Of a stretch of 64,000 nt of DNA, positions 12,301-22,901 are shown piece by piece. Origin of the DNA: Talinum fruticosum (taxonomy: Eukaryota > Streptophyta > Magnoliopsida > Caryophyllales > Talinaceae). The notes below the pieces were generated by a model, which was not told the DNA's origin, ran no database searches, and saw only the letters and a list, made by a program, of their open reading frames with translations. Numbering within the stretch: position 1 is the stretch's first letter; each line of letters starts with the position of its first letter. Both the position numbers and the translations under genes were made by a program. The stretch spans positions 744,001-808,000 of the forward strand of contig JAITYX010000055.1 in assembly GCA_021018815.1 (NCBI GenBank). The letters are read 5' to 3'.

Positions 12301-15300
12301 TAAATCCGGGGACGGACCCACCGGAGGTCAGTGGGGTCAATCGACCCCCTCTCAAAAAATAAATAAATTTTTTATAGAACATAATTAAGTTGAAAATAAA
12401 TGTAGTCGAGATAGTGAGGATCCGAAGAGTTATTACTCTTTTTCCAAAAAAAAATTTTCAAAATTTTTCTTCCTTTTATTTATTACTCTTTTTCCACGAC
12501 TACGCCCTACGACTCGCCTCGACCCAGTGCCGCTGCACCGCTGCTCCTGCTCTGCTTTGCCCCCACCACCGGACCGGCCACCACTGCCGCCGTGCTTGCT
12601 GCCTGCGCAGCCCAACCGATGGCGAGCCCTCCCTCTCCCACACACACACACACACTCTCTCTCTCCCGGCCAACAACCACACCACGGCAGTCGGAGGAGC
12701 CCCAAACGATTGCGAGCACACCGTCGGTGCCCTCCACCGCCACTCTGCTAGCCACCCGCCCGGTCGCCGGTGGGTCCGCCACTGCCTCCTCTCCTCTCCC
12801 GTACCACACTCTCTCTTTCATTCCCAAATCGTAAGTTAACAACTTTAAAATTTTTCAATTTCAATTCATTTTAAGGTATAATTTGTATGATATTAGATTT
12901 AATTTGTTTAATTTTATCCTTAATTTATGTGATTTTATTGATTTTTCAATTTCATTTCATTCATTCTTTAGACTAATTTCACGATAGAGGTTTGATTGTT
13001 GTTGTTTAATTTTTATTATAGGTCAAAATGCTTAAATATTTCAAAAAGATAGCTACAAAACCCTTCATTCCTTCAAGTTCAAAATCTGAAAATTCACCGT
13101 TGAAATCTAAAAATTCTTTATGTAATATTAATTTTCAAAACAGATATTAACTTTCTTCAAGTTCGAAATCTGAAAATTCACCATTGAATGAAAATTCACC
13201 ATTGAAATCTGAAAATTCTTTATGTAATATTAATTTTCAAAAGCAGATGTTAACTTTTATATTTGTAAAGATGTTTGTAAAGATCAATTGTATGTGAACT
13301 TAGGTTTATGAATATAAAAGACCTATGTGAATACTCCGAGCGTGTGACTCGTTGAGCTTGTGTTGTTGATACTCCAAGCTTGTGACTCGTTGAGTTTATG
13401 AATGTGTTTCGTGCGGGGTTCGGACTTTAAGCCTATGGGATTAGCCATATTACAGAGGAAAATCTGCGAAATTTTCACTTGTGTACACTATTATTTAGTT
13501 TGTTTCGACCCCCTTCCGTAAATTCCGGGTCCGCCACTGCCTAAATCCTTTGCTCGGGGTTCCTTGCCTAGTATTTTTCCTTCACTATCTATTATGGGTT
13601 ACTCAGAACCCTCGTTCGATGTCCCTACCCTCCCTCCTCTTTTGGGTTAGTTTCGTTAACTTATCCTCATTGGCACCGATCGTGCGTGGCTCCTGATTCT
13701 TATTCCTTGGTGGTATTGCCCCTTTGCAAATTATGATTTAGACAGTCATTGTCATGACATACGTAACCACCACTCTAACCTCAGTTTATGATTTTCTCTC
13801 CTACTGTACGCAATTCACCTCAGTCGTTGCCATGCATCACTTGCACGGTCTCCTAAATGTAACTATTTTTTAGCCGCCCCCATACGTCATGCTCTCAAAC
13901 GGGTCGTCCTACTCCAATCTGAGCTATGCTTTCTAGATTCGAGTATATTATTTAGTTTGTGCCTAGTTATTTGCCACAATATCTAAAGACACTCTTAGTG
14001 AGTAATATGCAACATGTTATTTAGGTGTGGCATCATCTTGAGTCCTGTTTTAATACAGTCTTGCTCGTGCTTTTGATTTTAAAAGGATGTTGACTGATAT
14101 TAGCATTGGTGAGCATCAGTTAGCATGGGTCAGCCCTAGTTTACGGATGATTAGTTGCACTTGATTAAGACTATCAAAGATGTTTGAGTTGTTATACAAT
14201 CTCTTGTGTCGGACCTAGAACTGGCTCAATCAATTACTGTTCGATTGACTGATGATCATGATTCGTTTGTTACTAACTTTTTCTCTACTTCTTATGACTA
14301 TCTTGTTTGATGATCTATACTCTAAATTAATTGTTTATGAGCAAAGTTTAAATTACAAATAGGATCGCAATCATACTATTCATCAAGCATTGATTGCTAC
14401 TATGGGGACACTTTGGTGCAAATAGGCACCTCTTCTGCACCAAAGACCGGCTACAATAACCATGGCAATCGCAACAACAAAAACAATAATGGGAAAGGAC
14501 GCAACAATCACAACAACAAGGGAACTTGCCAACAGATTCAATAACATAACACATCATATGGAGCATGCTTGAAGCACTATGTTATATGATTCAGTTCATT
14601 AGTCGTTCAATACTGTTAGTTCTCCTACTTCTGTTACTAATTGTACGTCTATAGGAACTAATTAGTCTAAAGAGGTCTTAGGATCTCACCCTAACGTTGT
14701 CCATCATATTTGTTATGATCCTAGGAATTCTGTTGTGAACTTTCTAAGTCATTATACCCTCGTCCCCAATAAGTGTTTTTAGCATATGCTACTTTCAATC
14801 CTGTCTCAATTAATAAAGATGTTTGGTACCCTGTTTAAGCAGTGATATCTTACATGACACCAGATGACGGTAATTAACTTTTTTACTTGTCAGTACTGAG
14901 GTTTGGGTCGGTGATGGTACCCTTCTCCCTATTGTTCATATTGGGACGTTTGCAATATCCAAAATAGTCCCCTTTCTCTTAGGAATATTCTCCATGCTCC
15001 AACCCTTCAGCATAACCTTCTTCTGTTAGGCAACGTTTTTGTATGTATTTTACTACAGATATAAGGCCAGCCTATAAAGTTTTGGTGAGTTATTCTATCA
15101 TTAAATCTCATAAATAGATTTCATTAATAAAATATTCTTGATGTTAGAAATATGATAGAAATTCTAAATCATACATCTCATATGATACCAGATAGCGCGC
15201 AGACAATACCATTATCAACAGAAAGTACACAAACGCATTCACAGAATCACAGTATACAATATCACCAACAATCAAACAATAAAAATGAACAAGTATAAAT

Positions 15301-15615
15301 CATAACGCGAAAAACACAAATTCTCATCAAAAGAAACAAACACATATATGTTATGCACATACACATATAATTCGATACCTTCGGGCCATTTTGGCAGAGG
15401 AGAGGGAGCTTAAAAGTGGATTCAACTTCTGTGCTTCTCCTATAAACAGCATGGATTCTGGGACGATGTTGAGGATCAGAGAAATTGGGATGACGAATAT
15501 AATGACCACGAGGTTCAAATGAATTGGAATTATTATTGAGGCCATTGCATTTACATGTTAATGCCAGAATTAATGATAATAGAGGCAGCAAAAGAGAATA
15601 ATAATGAGAATCCAT
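9376..15615 (-). CDS. DUF946 / Vps62-related plant protein, three exons
   Basis: A plant protein of the DUF946 (Vps62-related) family, of unknown biochemical function. Exon 1 (15615-15379) encodes a hydrophobic N-terminal signal-like segment and ends LP.PLPKWPEG. Exon 2 (11043-10515) begins after AATGGATAG and reads VGFATGAIDLGGL, TFNKVWSTYEGGP, ATFFEPTEVPEGFYALGYY and PLFGRVLV. Exon 3 (10418-9376) carries GTFMARSGG, LACLKNVKRNL, HPDEKYLPASVNWFFENGA, NIPLGQLGEHVADWEH, YSSLHGHACF, PPWLNYARPWGPKITYD, SLPAELLGERGPTGPK and the stop. All junctions have GT-AG ends and agree in phase. Implied length is about 600 residues, normal for the family. Six one-base frame losses occur, each inside a run of 3-5 identical bases (15405, 10652, 10372, 10129, 9952, 9833). 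I favour a real gene with consensus errors; a recent pseudogene is the alternative. Confidence 0.85.
11487..11850. mobile_element. MITE with GGCCCTATTTGG-type termini
   Basis: The left end ggccctatttgggaatcagc and the inverted right end agccatgtttggctaatagc form diverged terminal inverted repeats of a widespread plant MITE class. Flanks share TAT on both sides. The other LTR of the host element (near 15054) reads straight through the equivalent site without it, an internal empty site proving insertion. Non-coding; 364 bp. Confidence 0.75.
11892..11903 (+). other. Copia primer-binding site
   Basis: TGGTATCGGAGC, one base from the canonical TGGTATCAGAGC complementary to the initiator methionine tRNA 3' end, directly after the LTR end. 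Confidence 0.8.
12308..13540 (+). mobile_element. Internally deleted hAT transposon (ZMYM1-like type)
   Basis: Exact 8-bp target duplication CTAAATCC (12300-12307 and 13541-13548) flanks inverted termini (left ggggacggaccc, right inverse gcagtggcggaccc), the familiar plant hAT end. Inside is a GC-rich leader exon (about 12483-12830) ending in the donor GTAAGTTAAC, an AT-rich intron, and an acceptor (attatag, 13015-13021). An exon then starts with ATG at 13028, MLKYFKKIATKPF, which resembles the N-terminus of plant TTF/ZMYM1-like hAT transposases. The catalytic remainder is absent. A duplicated ~85 bp Ser/Asn-rich segment lies at 13066-13250. Confidence 0.85.
13066..13250 (+). repeat. Tandem duplication in the hAT N-terminal exon
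   Basis: Two copies of a unit running from cttcaagttc through aaatctgaaaattcacc, aattctttatgtaatatt and aattttcaaa. The second copy carries a further internal 18-bp repeat (attgaatgaaaattcacc). Confidence 0.7.
13600..14565 (+). pseudogene. Copia gag vestige
   Basis: Broken frames retain the expected gag order: a TTSYDYL-like block near 14290, LIVYEQSLNYK near 14325, and an Asn/Gly/Arg-rich stretch (14450-14520, YNNHGNRNNKNNNGKGRNN) such as precedes the zinc knuckle. Many stops; non-functional. Confidence 0.6.
14885..15030 (+). pseudogene. Copia protease vestige
   Basis: Encodes STEVWVGDGTLLPIVHIGTF, the strand following the Copia aspartic protease active site. A degenerate version of the segment leading into integrase follows. 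The join to the LTR-like sequence at about 15035 marks the internal deletion. Confidence 0.65.
15379..15615 (-). CDS. Exon 1 of the DUF946 gene (signal-like segment)
   Basis: ATG at 15615 opens MDSHYYSLLLPLLSLILALT, a typical secretory signal or anchor. The exon ends at 15379 with CCCGAAG|GTATCG. The family motif PSPLPxWPxG is recovered if one C is restored to the C-run at 15405-15407. The Gly codon is split across the intron and completed by exon 2 at 11043. The paralogous exon at 24592-24811 has the same organisation. Confidence 0.75.
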
Positions 15616-16080
15616 GGATTTACATTAGTTATTAAATTGAAAATTGAATTTTAAATAGGGGCAATTCTCACATTTCTACGAGAACAAACCCCACCTCTCC
15701 CTCTGTAAACTTTTTTTTGGGGGCGGGGGATTTAGGGCAAAAAAGAAAAGAATGAGGAAAACTTTCTCAGAAAATTCTAACCTATTCGAAGCATTAATTC
15801 AATGTTGGCTAATCAATAGCACCCACAGAAAAGTAATGGAGTATAACTTGAAAATAGAAAATTAATTGGAAGCTTTCCTCTCTTCTCAATTTTCAGTTAT
15901 GTTTTCCCTGTATTTCTAACCACCTTTGTTTATATTCTCTCTACACCCTGGCCGGCCACTTTATATATAATGTTACTTGATATTTGTAGTTAAAGCTTTT
16001 GCTACCTTTGTGTACCAAAATTTTTCTAATTTAAAATATTTTTAATGTAAATATTTTAAAATCGGTCTCTCTGTAAGTAG
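15616..16080. promoter_or_regulatory. 5' flank of the DUF946 gene
   Basis: AT-rich DNA upstream of the minus-strand ATG at 15615, containing a G-rich run on the plus strand (15713-15732). No convincing TATA box at the right distance was identified, so the promoter is placed by position only. Confidence 0.3.
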
Positions 16081-16887
16081 TAGCGATGCCAACGGGGTGG
16101 GAATTCTCCGGCATTAAAAATTCTCCGGAACCGTCGGGGTCGGGACGGGGAGAGGAAATCTATCCCCGGTCCCTATCCCCATCTTTGTTTCCCGCCCCAC
16201 TAATCATTGGAAATTACAGTTATATCCTTAATTTAATTATGAATTGTAGGTATTTTAGTGGGTATAAAAGTAATAATACCTGAAAAGGAACCCCAATTTA
16301 ACTTTGACCTCTGCCTCCCTCCCTCTCTGCTTTCTCTTTCTCTTTCTTCTCCCCTTCTCTCTCATCTCGCCTCCTCTCTGCTTTCTGTCTCTCCTCCCCC
16401 TTTGTCTCTACTCTCAATCTCTTCTCTCGCCTCCCTCTCTGTTATCTCTTCTCGCCTTCCTCTCTGCTCTCAATCTCTCCTCCCCCTTCTCTTTTGCCTC
16501 GCCTCCCTCTATGTTCTCTCATCTCGTCTTCCTTTCTGCTCTCAGTCTCTCATGCCCCCTCTTTCTCCTCTCACCTCCTTCTTTGTTCTCTCCTCTCATC
16601 TTTCTATCTGCTCTCAGTCTCTCCTCTCTCCCCTTCACCTCTTTCTCTCTCTCACTCTTGCTCCCCCTCCCCCTCTTCTATTCTCTCTCGCATCTTGCCT
16701 CCCTCTCAAATCTCCGGTCATCTCTCTCTTTGCATCTGGACTCCTCCTTGCTGCAAGCTTCTGCCCATGATTGGTCGCCACTGTCTGCATTTAAGTTGGA
16801 CTTCGAGGAAAGTGGGACCCCGACGAGGGTAGGGGCGGGGGTAGAGGGATATTTCCACGTTCCCGACCGGCCTTATCACCAACCCTA
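16081..16887. mobile_element. Non-autonomous hAT element with a pyrimidine tract
   Basis: 8-bp flanks GTAAGTAG (16073-16080) and GTGAGTAG (16888-16895) match at 7 of 8 bases. Termini TAGCGATGCCAACGGGG and, inverted, TAGGGTTGGTGATAAGG pair as diverged hAT ends with GGGG/CCCC-rich subterminal DNA. The centre (16300-16730) is nearly pure C/T with degenerate repeats of ctctctgctctcagtctctc. That tract produces open frames in all three plus frames with Ser/Leu/Pro-only translations; these are not genes. Confidence 0.75.
16300..16730 (+). repeat. Pyrimidine-rich degenerate tandem repeat
   Basis: About 430 bases almost entirely C and T on the plus strand, in imperfect ~50-60 base periods. It is simple-sequence DNA inside the hAT element, not coding. 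Confidence 0.8.
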
Positions 16888-17784
16888 GTGAGTAGAGAGA
16901 TACTTATAGAGATAAGATTACATACTTTTGGATTTATACATATCCTATATAAGTAAGATCTATTATAAAAGTTATTGTTATTGTTGTTAGGAAATTTAAT
17001 ATATTTTGAATTGAAGTATATTATGTGGAAAAGAGAATGAGGATGTAGATATTAGAGAAATATAGGCAAGAACAATAATATTGAAAATGACACGGGATTT
17101 TTATGTGAAACCCAAATCGGGAGAAAATTACCGAGAGAAAGGGCATAAAATCCACTATGATAGAAATGAAAGAACAACAACAATCTACAGGGTTAGATTT
17201 CCAACGAGATCAAACAATAGAGAGACAAATCTCAAACGGTATGAAAACTCAATGATATAAATACATAAAATTCACTCAACTAATAAAAATTCAATATAAT
17301 TGTGTAATAGAAAAGATAGAGATGTAAATTGGTATCGGACACCCCACTAAAATTACCCACAAAGGAAACGATACTCCCAAATACTCTGAATGGTGGGGGC
17401 ATAGCCACACATAGAATGGTTGAAGAATCACCACATTTATAGGCTTGAATGAGTAAGGAAGATGTGATCTTTGGCTTGCTTGACCTTAATATAACTCCTC
17501 ATAATAATCCAAAATAAATCACCATAAAACTCCTTGTAAATGTTCAACAATTGACACCTCAATAAAACCTCAAACTGTACATAATATGGTTAGAAATATT
17601 CTCGTACGAGAACCCCTTGAATACCAGAAGCAAAGCAAACATAATGGACGATGCAATGCCTAACACGAGTCTGTGTTAATGGACATGGGCAACCCATGTC
17701 GGCTACTATCCACAAAAGAGGCATGTAAAGGCAAGGCAAAGCATGGTATTTCACTACTACAAAGCTGTTAATTAGTGACGAGAA

Positions 17785-18075
17785 TTAGCGACGGATACGG
17801 TTCAGTCACCAAACAACGATGAAATCAACAATGGAAACCGACAAAAAACAACAATCGTATCGAGACAGCGACGGATAACCCTTTCCGTTCTTTGTCGGGA
17901 GTAGCAACGGACTATTACGTCAGCTAAGTCTGTAGGCATGTACGAATTAAAATTTTCGAGATCCGGGAAAAAAATATAATAAAATTAATTTCATCGATAA
18001 CGACGGAATTTTTCGTCGTCTGCTCCGTCGCTAATAAAAAATTTTAAGTTAGCGACGGAGCAGTCCATCGCTAAT
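17785..18075. repeat. Left subterminal repeat array of the CACTA element
   Basis: Repeated GCGACGGA and inverse TCCGTCGC motifs in both orientations, with spacer sequence ttagcgacgg and ccgtcgctaat. Presumed transposase (TNPA-type) binding sites. Confidence 0.75.
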
Positions 18076-18169
18076 CTGTTATAAATTTCGAGATCTAGCC
18101 TTTCGGCCGAGACGAGCAACGCGAACGAAGAGAGAGAACGAGTGCGGCGATAGTGAGTGAGAATACCTA

Positions 18170-18409
18170 ACCGCCACCACGCGTCCACTATCGCACCGGC
18201 CGCCGGCCGACAGCCGCCCCGCTTCCATCCGCTGCCCGCGCCGACGTTGCCGCCCCTACTTCCGGTCTATCGCCCTTGTATTCGTGAAGTTTGGCCGGAG
18301 GGTTCAAGAACGGGGAGGAGACCTTGGTTCGCTGCCGCATCTGCCGCCACTGCTGCCGCTGGAGGAGACCGTTGTGCCGCCGCCTATTGTGCCGCCACCT
18401 AGTTTGAAG
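18170..18409 (+). other. GC-rich leader exon of the CACTA element
   Basis: Strongly GC-rich (ccgccgg/gccgcc repeats) and ending at the splice donor GAAG|GTAGTG, followed by a long AT-rich intron-like stretch to about 19050. It is open in one frame from about 18157 but low-complexity (Ala/Pro/Arg). Best read as a transcribed leader. Confidence 0.45.
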
Positions 18410-19053
18410 GTAGTGTTTTCTTGATTGTTATTAGATTTAGGGTTTTGAATAATTTAGTACAAATTGATGATTTTATATAATTTGATGCAAATTAATATTG
18501 TTTGTGAATGAATTTGAAAAGAAAAATGTGCAATTGTGTGATTTATGTATATATATTGTGTTGTTTAAAGTATGTGAGGTTAGATTTGTTGAAAAAAATT
18601 GTTGAAGTTGAAATAAATGTTATTTGTGATTTATATATGTGCAATTGTTTGTGGTTTATTTATAAAGTTATTGAACATTTGACAAATTATCAATAGATAG
18701 TGGTTAGTTGTGTGACATTAGAAATAAAATTATTGTTGTAAATTTTGAAATAATTTTATAAATTATATTTGTGTGTGAGTTATTTTATACTAATTAGGTA
18801 GAAATAATGTCATGAATTTTATTTGTGTGAGTTTATTTATGCTAATTAGGTATGGTTAGTTTAATGATAAAATAAATAATTAAGACTAAAATATAGAAAT
18901 TAAAGAAATTTATGTATAAGAAAAGTATATATTCAATGCATAATGGTTATATATTATGTTCATTATAGACTAAAGAAAGGTAATCATAACATCTCCATGT
19001 ATTCATTAATAACTAATAATTGAATAAATTGTTAAATGTTAATCGGAATACAT

Positions 19054-19340
19054 ATGGATGGGCCTACGCATCGTAGATGGATGTATCGTAGGTTATTATC
19101 CGGTAGAGTTGGGTATAGAAAAGAGTTTTTAGAAGAGTGTTGAGGAGTTTGATGTACATGTTAGAAGTCAATCGGAATTTGTACATAATTAAGAATATAG
19201 ATGCCCATGTCATAAATGCAAAAATCGGAAGTATAAGGATCCCGAAGAAGTTAAGTTACACCTTTATCAATATGTTGTTTATGTTAGGAATTATGGAACG
19301 AGATATAAGCAGGTCAAAAAGATCAGCAACTTGGGGAAGG
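19054..19340 (+). pseudogene. CACTA transposase-associated domain, frameshifted
   Basis: ATG at 19054 begins MDGPTHRRWMYRRLLSGRVG. After a small frame change come EEFDVHVRSQSEF and RCPCHKCKNRKYKDPEEVKL, then HLYQY. This is the zinc-binding transposase-associated domain normally at the N-terminus of TNP2-type CACTA transposases (WMY start, C-x-C-x2-C pattern, HLY end). The TNP2 DDE region does not follow. Confidence 0.8.
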
Positions 19341-19654
19341 GATAGAAACAACGTTAATACCGATGAGTACAGGTGACAATGTAAACACTTCTAGCCCCCT
19401 CAAAACCCTCCTTACATTCGGTCTCCTGTAGGTGGAGCACTCTCTCCATACTCCCCTTACAACTAAACTCCTATGGGTAGGTTATTCATCTCAAACCACT
19501 GCTTATTTCTAACCTCCATTGGGTACAACTCCAAACATCCCGCACATCCCTCACATGCAAACTCCAATGGATGGGTCATTTATCCCAAACCCTTCTTATT
19601 CTCGGCATGCTCATATGTACTCGAACCCCCATACGTAAGCATATAACCAATATG

Positions 19655-21175
19655 GTACGACATTTATACCACGCATCAACATTGGTGCCGAACAAAGGCC
19701 ACCACAAAGGCCTACGAATGATGGTGCAAGCGATGCGGGCGATAAGCATGCTAGTCTTGAATCAAGCAATGCTAGCAGCCGATTAAAGATTCGGATTGAG
19801 CCGGATGGTGAAGGGTAAGTGTGATAATAAGTAATAAAATGAAATAAGCTTAATAGTACAATATTATAACTAAGCTGTTTTGTATGTTTCTTGATTAGGT
19901 TATTTCCCATTGATAAAGTTGTGGGCACAATTTCCCACATATTTCAAAGCAAGTATGATAGAGCGTGGCCTACATGGGGTAAAGTTCCTCGATCACAACG
20001 TGATCTTTGGTTTCTCGAGTTTAAGGTAATGACAAATCTTTAGTTTTCCGAATTTGAGGTAATATAATGACTTATTATGTATGCTTGAGCATTATATTAC
20101 AATTTCATAACTTATAAACTACTTTTTCATTTATACGGAAATTTTACACTTGGTCTCCAACCGATAAAGTCCAAATCGGAAGAAATTTTGAGAAGAAAGG
20201 AAGTGATCGACTAAAGGACTTCATGCTGAAAGCAAGGAAAACTAAAAAGAAGCCGAAATGGTTGGGTGACAAGCTGCTTGGAGAGAGTTGTTAGAATACT
20301 TGGGAAGCTGGCGATTACAAGAAGTTACGTGAGTAGGCTCGGAAAAGCTGCAATGCTTATCAAGGTGGACTTGGTCCATCGCTTCATACTTATGGCTCAA
20401 TCCCTATGACAAAGCATAAGTGGCGATTGGTACATACCCCTTTAGTGATTACGCATGCAACTACTAACATGTTCAAATTAGCAAATTAAATGTCTACTAA
20501 TTTTTTTGTATTTAGACGAAGGAGTTTAAAGGAGTTCTTCCTCTACCGACCCAACTCTTTTCACGAACCCACAAGACCAAAAAGGACAAATGGGTTGACC
20601 AGAAATCCAAAGCCATTTATGTGAGTTACCTTATATATGCAATTTTCACATTTTTCAATATATGGTCTTGTTTGCCAACCTTTAATAGTTACATGCCTCC
20701 AAAATTTATATATTATTCAGGAAAAGTTTGAAAAAAGCGGGAAGAGTTGCAAAACACTCAACTCACTCAACCTTCTACTGATGACCCCAACTCTTCTAAG
20801 GATCGTGTGTCCACCCCTTCACAACATGAGTTGTGGGTAAAAGCCAATGCGAACAAGAAAGGTCGCATTTATGGACTTGGATCCGAGGCAAAAAACTTAA
20901 AAACCACCATGTCCTTCAAATCACCCAAAGTCATTACTCCGGATGACTCGGATTTGGGAGTAACGATGCATAACTTAACTTCGAGTTACATCAATGGATT
21001 GAGCATGCTCATGTGCTTGGGTTGGAAAATAGGCAGCTCAAAGAAAAGGTGGGCAGTTTCACGAGCCAATAGCATGCTTCATCGAATTTATGAAATCTCA
21101 ACAAGCATATGGATCTCACCATAGACCAATACAACGACAAGAGGAAGATGAAAAGGAAGAATGAGGACCACTGAA
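19655..21175 (+). pseudogene. Ptta/En/Spm plant transposase-like protein (PF03004 type)
   Basis: Reads as a multi-exon gene. Exon to 19814 (RLKIRIEPDGEG); exon 19899-20025 (LFPIDKVVGTISHIFQSKY, RAWPTWGKVPRSQRDLWF, LEFK); an exon from about 20137 (FYTWSPTDKVQIGRNFEKKG, MLKARKTKKKPKWLGDKL); then GGLGPSLHTYGSIPM, LFSRTHKTKKDKWVDQKSKA and ELWVKANANKKGRIYGLGSE. The order and motifs match the plant transposase (Ptta/En/Spm) family, a TNPA-like second protein of CACTA elements. Stops after DKLLGES and other breaks suggest decay, though some are single-base shifts. Confidence 0.8.
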
Positions 21176-21484
21176 TTCATTATGAGCGAGAACTTGTGTG
21201 TATTGGTGAACATTTTACGAACATTTGGATAATGTGTTTATGGTTGTTTGTGCTTTGTATGGTTGTTTTTGTGAACTTGTGAAGTAGTTGTAAATGTGTT
21301 TGGATTGTTTATGATTGTGAATTGTATGTTGGATTTGTATGTCCAACTTGGAGGAACACGTTGTGTCATATGTAAATGACAAATGTAATTGTGACATATG
21401 TGAATGTTGGATTTGTATATCGATTCAAATTGTTTTTGTACTAGGTTGACAAAAATTAGAAAAAACTATTGTCGAATGCTGGCA

Positions 21485-21760
21485 ACATAGCGACGGATCG
21501 ATGACGGAAATCGGCGACGGAATTTTTGAATATTACATTGCTGATTTCAGCGACAGAAAGTGATATTTCGTCGGCTGACCTTGAGCGGCTATGGAATGCT
21601 CTTACGTCGTTGTTCCATCGCTAATTAGCGACGGATTCGAAATTTCCGTCACTAAATTTTAGCGACCCGATATATAGTGACGGATGTTGTCCATACTAAT
21701 TCTGTCACTAATTTGAAAATTCCGCCGCTATTTTTCATTTTTCCGTCGCTATTCGTCGGT
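21485..21760. repeat. Right subterminal repeat array of the CACTA element
   Basis: Mirror of the left array, with GCGACGGA, GCGACGGAATT and TCCGTCGCTATT motifs up to the terminal CTAGTAGTG. Confidence 0.75.
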
Positions 21761-22691
21761 TTTCTAGTAGTGTTTTTATGCGAAAAGCTACGGTGGGTGA
21801 TAAGCATTGGTCAAACTTGGGTTGTGATGATTTGGATAAAGAATTAGTGTATGTAAATTGATACGTAATAAAACACTAACTCAAGCCAAGAAAGAATTTG
21901 GGACATAAACCCCACAAACACCCCCTGGACCAAATTCCATTAACACCGGAAAATCTCCAAATGAACCCGGAAAGGTAGAAGCAAAAATTGTCCGAAAAAT
22001 TGATTTTTCAACACCATCGAAATTCTTGGGATTAACTAAAAACACCCTCGAACAAAACACTGCAATTAACCAGGATTGGAAGATAGGATGATCCCGACTT
22101 TAATACAACTTGTTAGGAAATTTAATATATTTTGAATTGGAATATATTATGTGGAAGAGAGTAGGATGTAGATATTAGAGAAATATAGGTAAGAACAATA
22201 ATATTGAAATGGAAATTGGAATTTTTATATGGAAACCCAAATCGGGAGAAGACCACGGGCGGCAAAAGGCATAAAATCCAATATGATAGAAATGAGAGTA
22301 CAACAACGATCTACGGGGCTAAATTTCCAACGAGACCAAACAATAGAGATACATATCTCAAACGAGCATAAAAGCTCAATGAGATAAACACATAAAATTC
22401 TCTCAACTGATTAATAAACTCTCAATCAATATAGTGTGGAATAGAAAAGATATAGATATAAATTAGTATCGGACACCTCACTAAAATTGCCCACAAAGGA
22501 GACGACACTCCTAAATACTACGAATGGTAGGGGCACAACCACACATGAAATGGTTGAAGAATCACCATATTTAGAGGCTTGAATGGTGGAGGAAGAGGTG
22601 ATCTTTGGCTTCCTTGGCCTGAATATAACTCCTCATAATATTTCAAAATAAATCACCATAAAACTCATTATAAATTCTCATCAATTAACAC

Positions 22692-22852
22692 AAAAATTAC
22701 GTCTGAGGTACCTTAAGTTCTTGGACAACTATTTTCTAAACTCAACGTTCTCAAAAATGATTTTGAAGTACCTTAAATTATGGGGTAAACTATATTTAAG
22801 GCCCAATTTCGACTCGAAGGGTAAACGGATGTGTAAAATGTATATAATACCC

Positions 22853-22901
<49 letters not shown>

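Larger units (their letters stand above)
11380..15112 (+). mobile_element. Decayed Ty1/Copia retrotransposon inside intron 1
   Basis: A short 5' LTR (about 11380-11890, starting TGTTGTGAATTGC and ending aaatctcaca) precedes a methionine-tRNA type primer site. The internal part keeps gag and protease vestiges and ends at about 15112 in a partial 3' LTR (gtatgtattttacta, then aaatctcata). It lies opposite to the DUF946 gene and wholly within its first intron. A MITE sits in its 5' LTR and a hAT element in its gag region, so it is older than both. Integrase, RT and RNase H are missing, deleted between protease and the 3' LTR. Confidence 0.7.
17752..21772 (+). mobile_element. CACTA (En/Spm) transposon, 4.0 kb
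   Basis: Starts CACTACTACAAAG and ends with the inverse of CACTACTAGAAAA. The 3-bp duplication TTT is present on both sides, and the sister LTR gives the uninterrupted site at about 23797. Both ends carry many copies of GCGACGGA/TCCGTCGC (about 17785-18075 and 21485-21755), the subterminal binding-site arrays typical of CACTA elements. It encodes a GC-rich leader, a transposase-associated domain and a Ptta/En/Spm plant transposase-like protein. A TNP2 catalytic region is absent, so it is probably not autonomous. Confidence 0.92.

Noticed and set aside
12390..12842. Open frames on both strands in the GC-rich block of the hAT element (up to 149 codons)
   Set aside because: Low-complexity CCACC/CACACA DNA open in five frames; better explained as a transcribed leader ending in a splice donor.
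16258..16888. Three overlapping plus-strand open frames of 112-194 codons
   Set aside because: Translations are only Ser/Leu/Pro/Phe from a C/T tract, open in every frame at once; simple-sequence artefact inside a hAT element.
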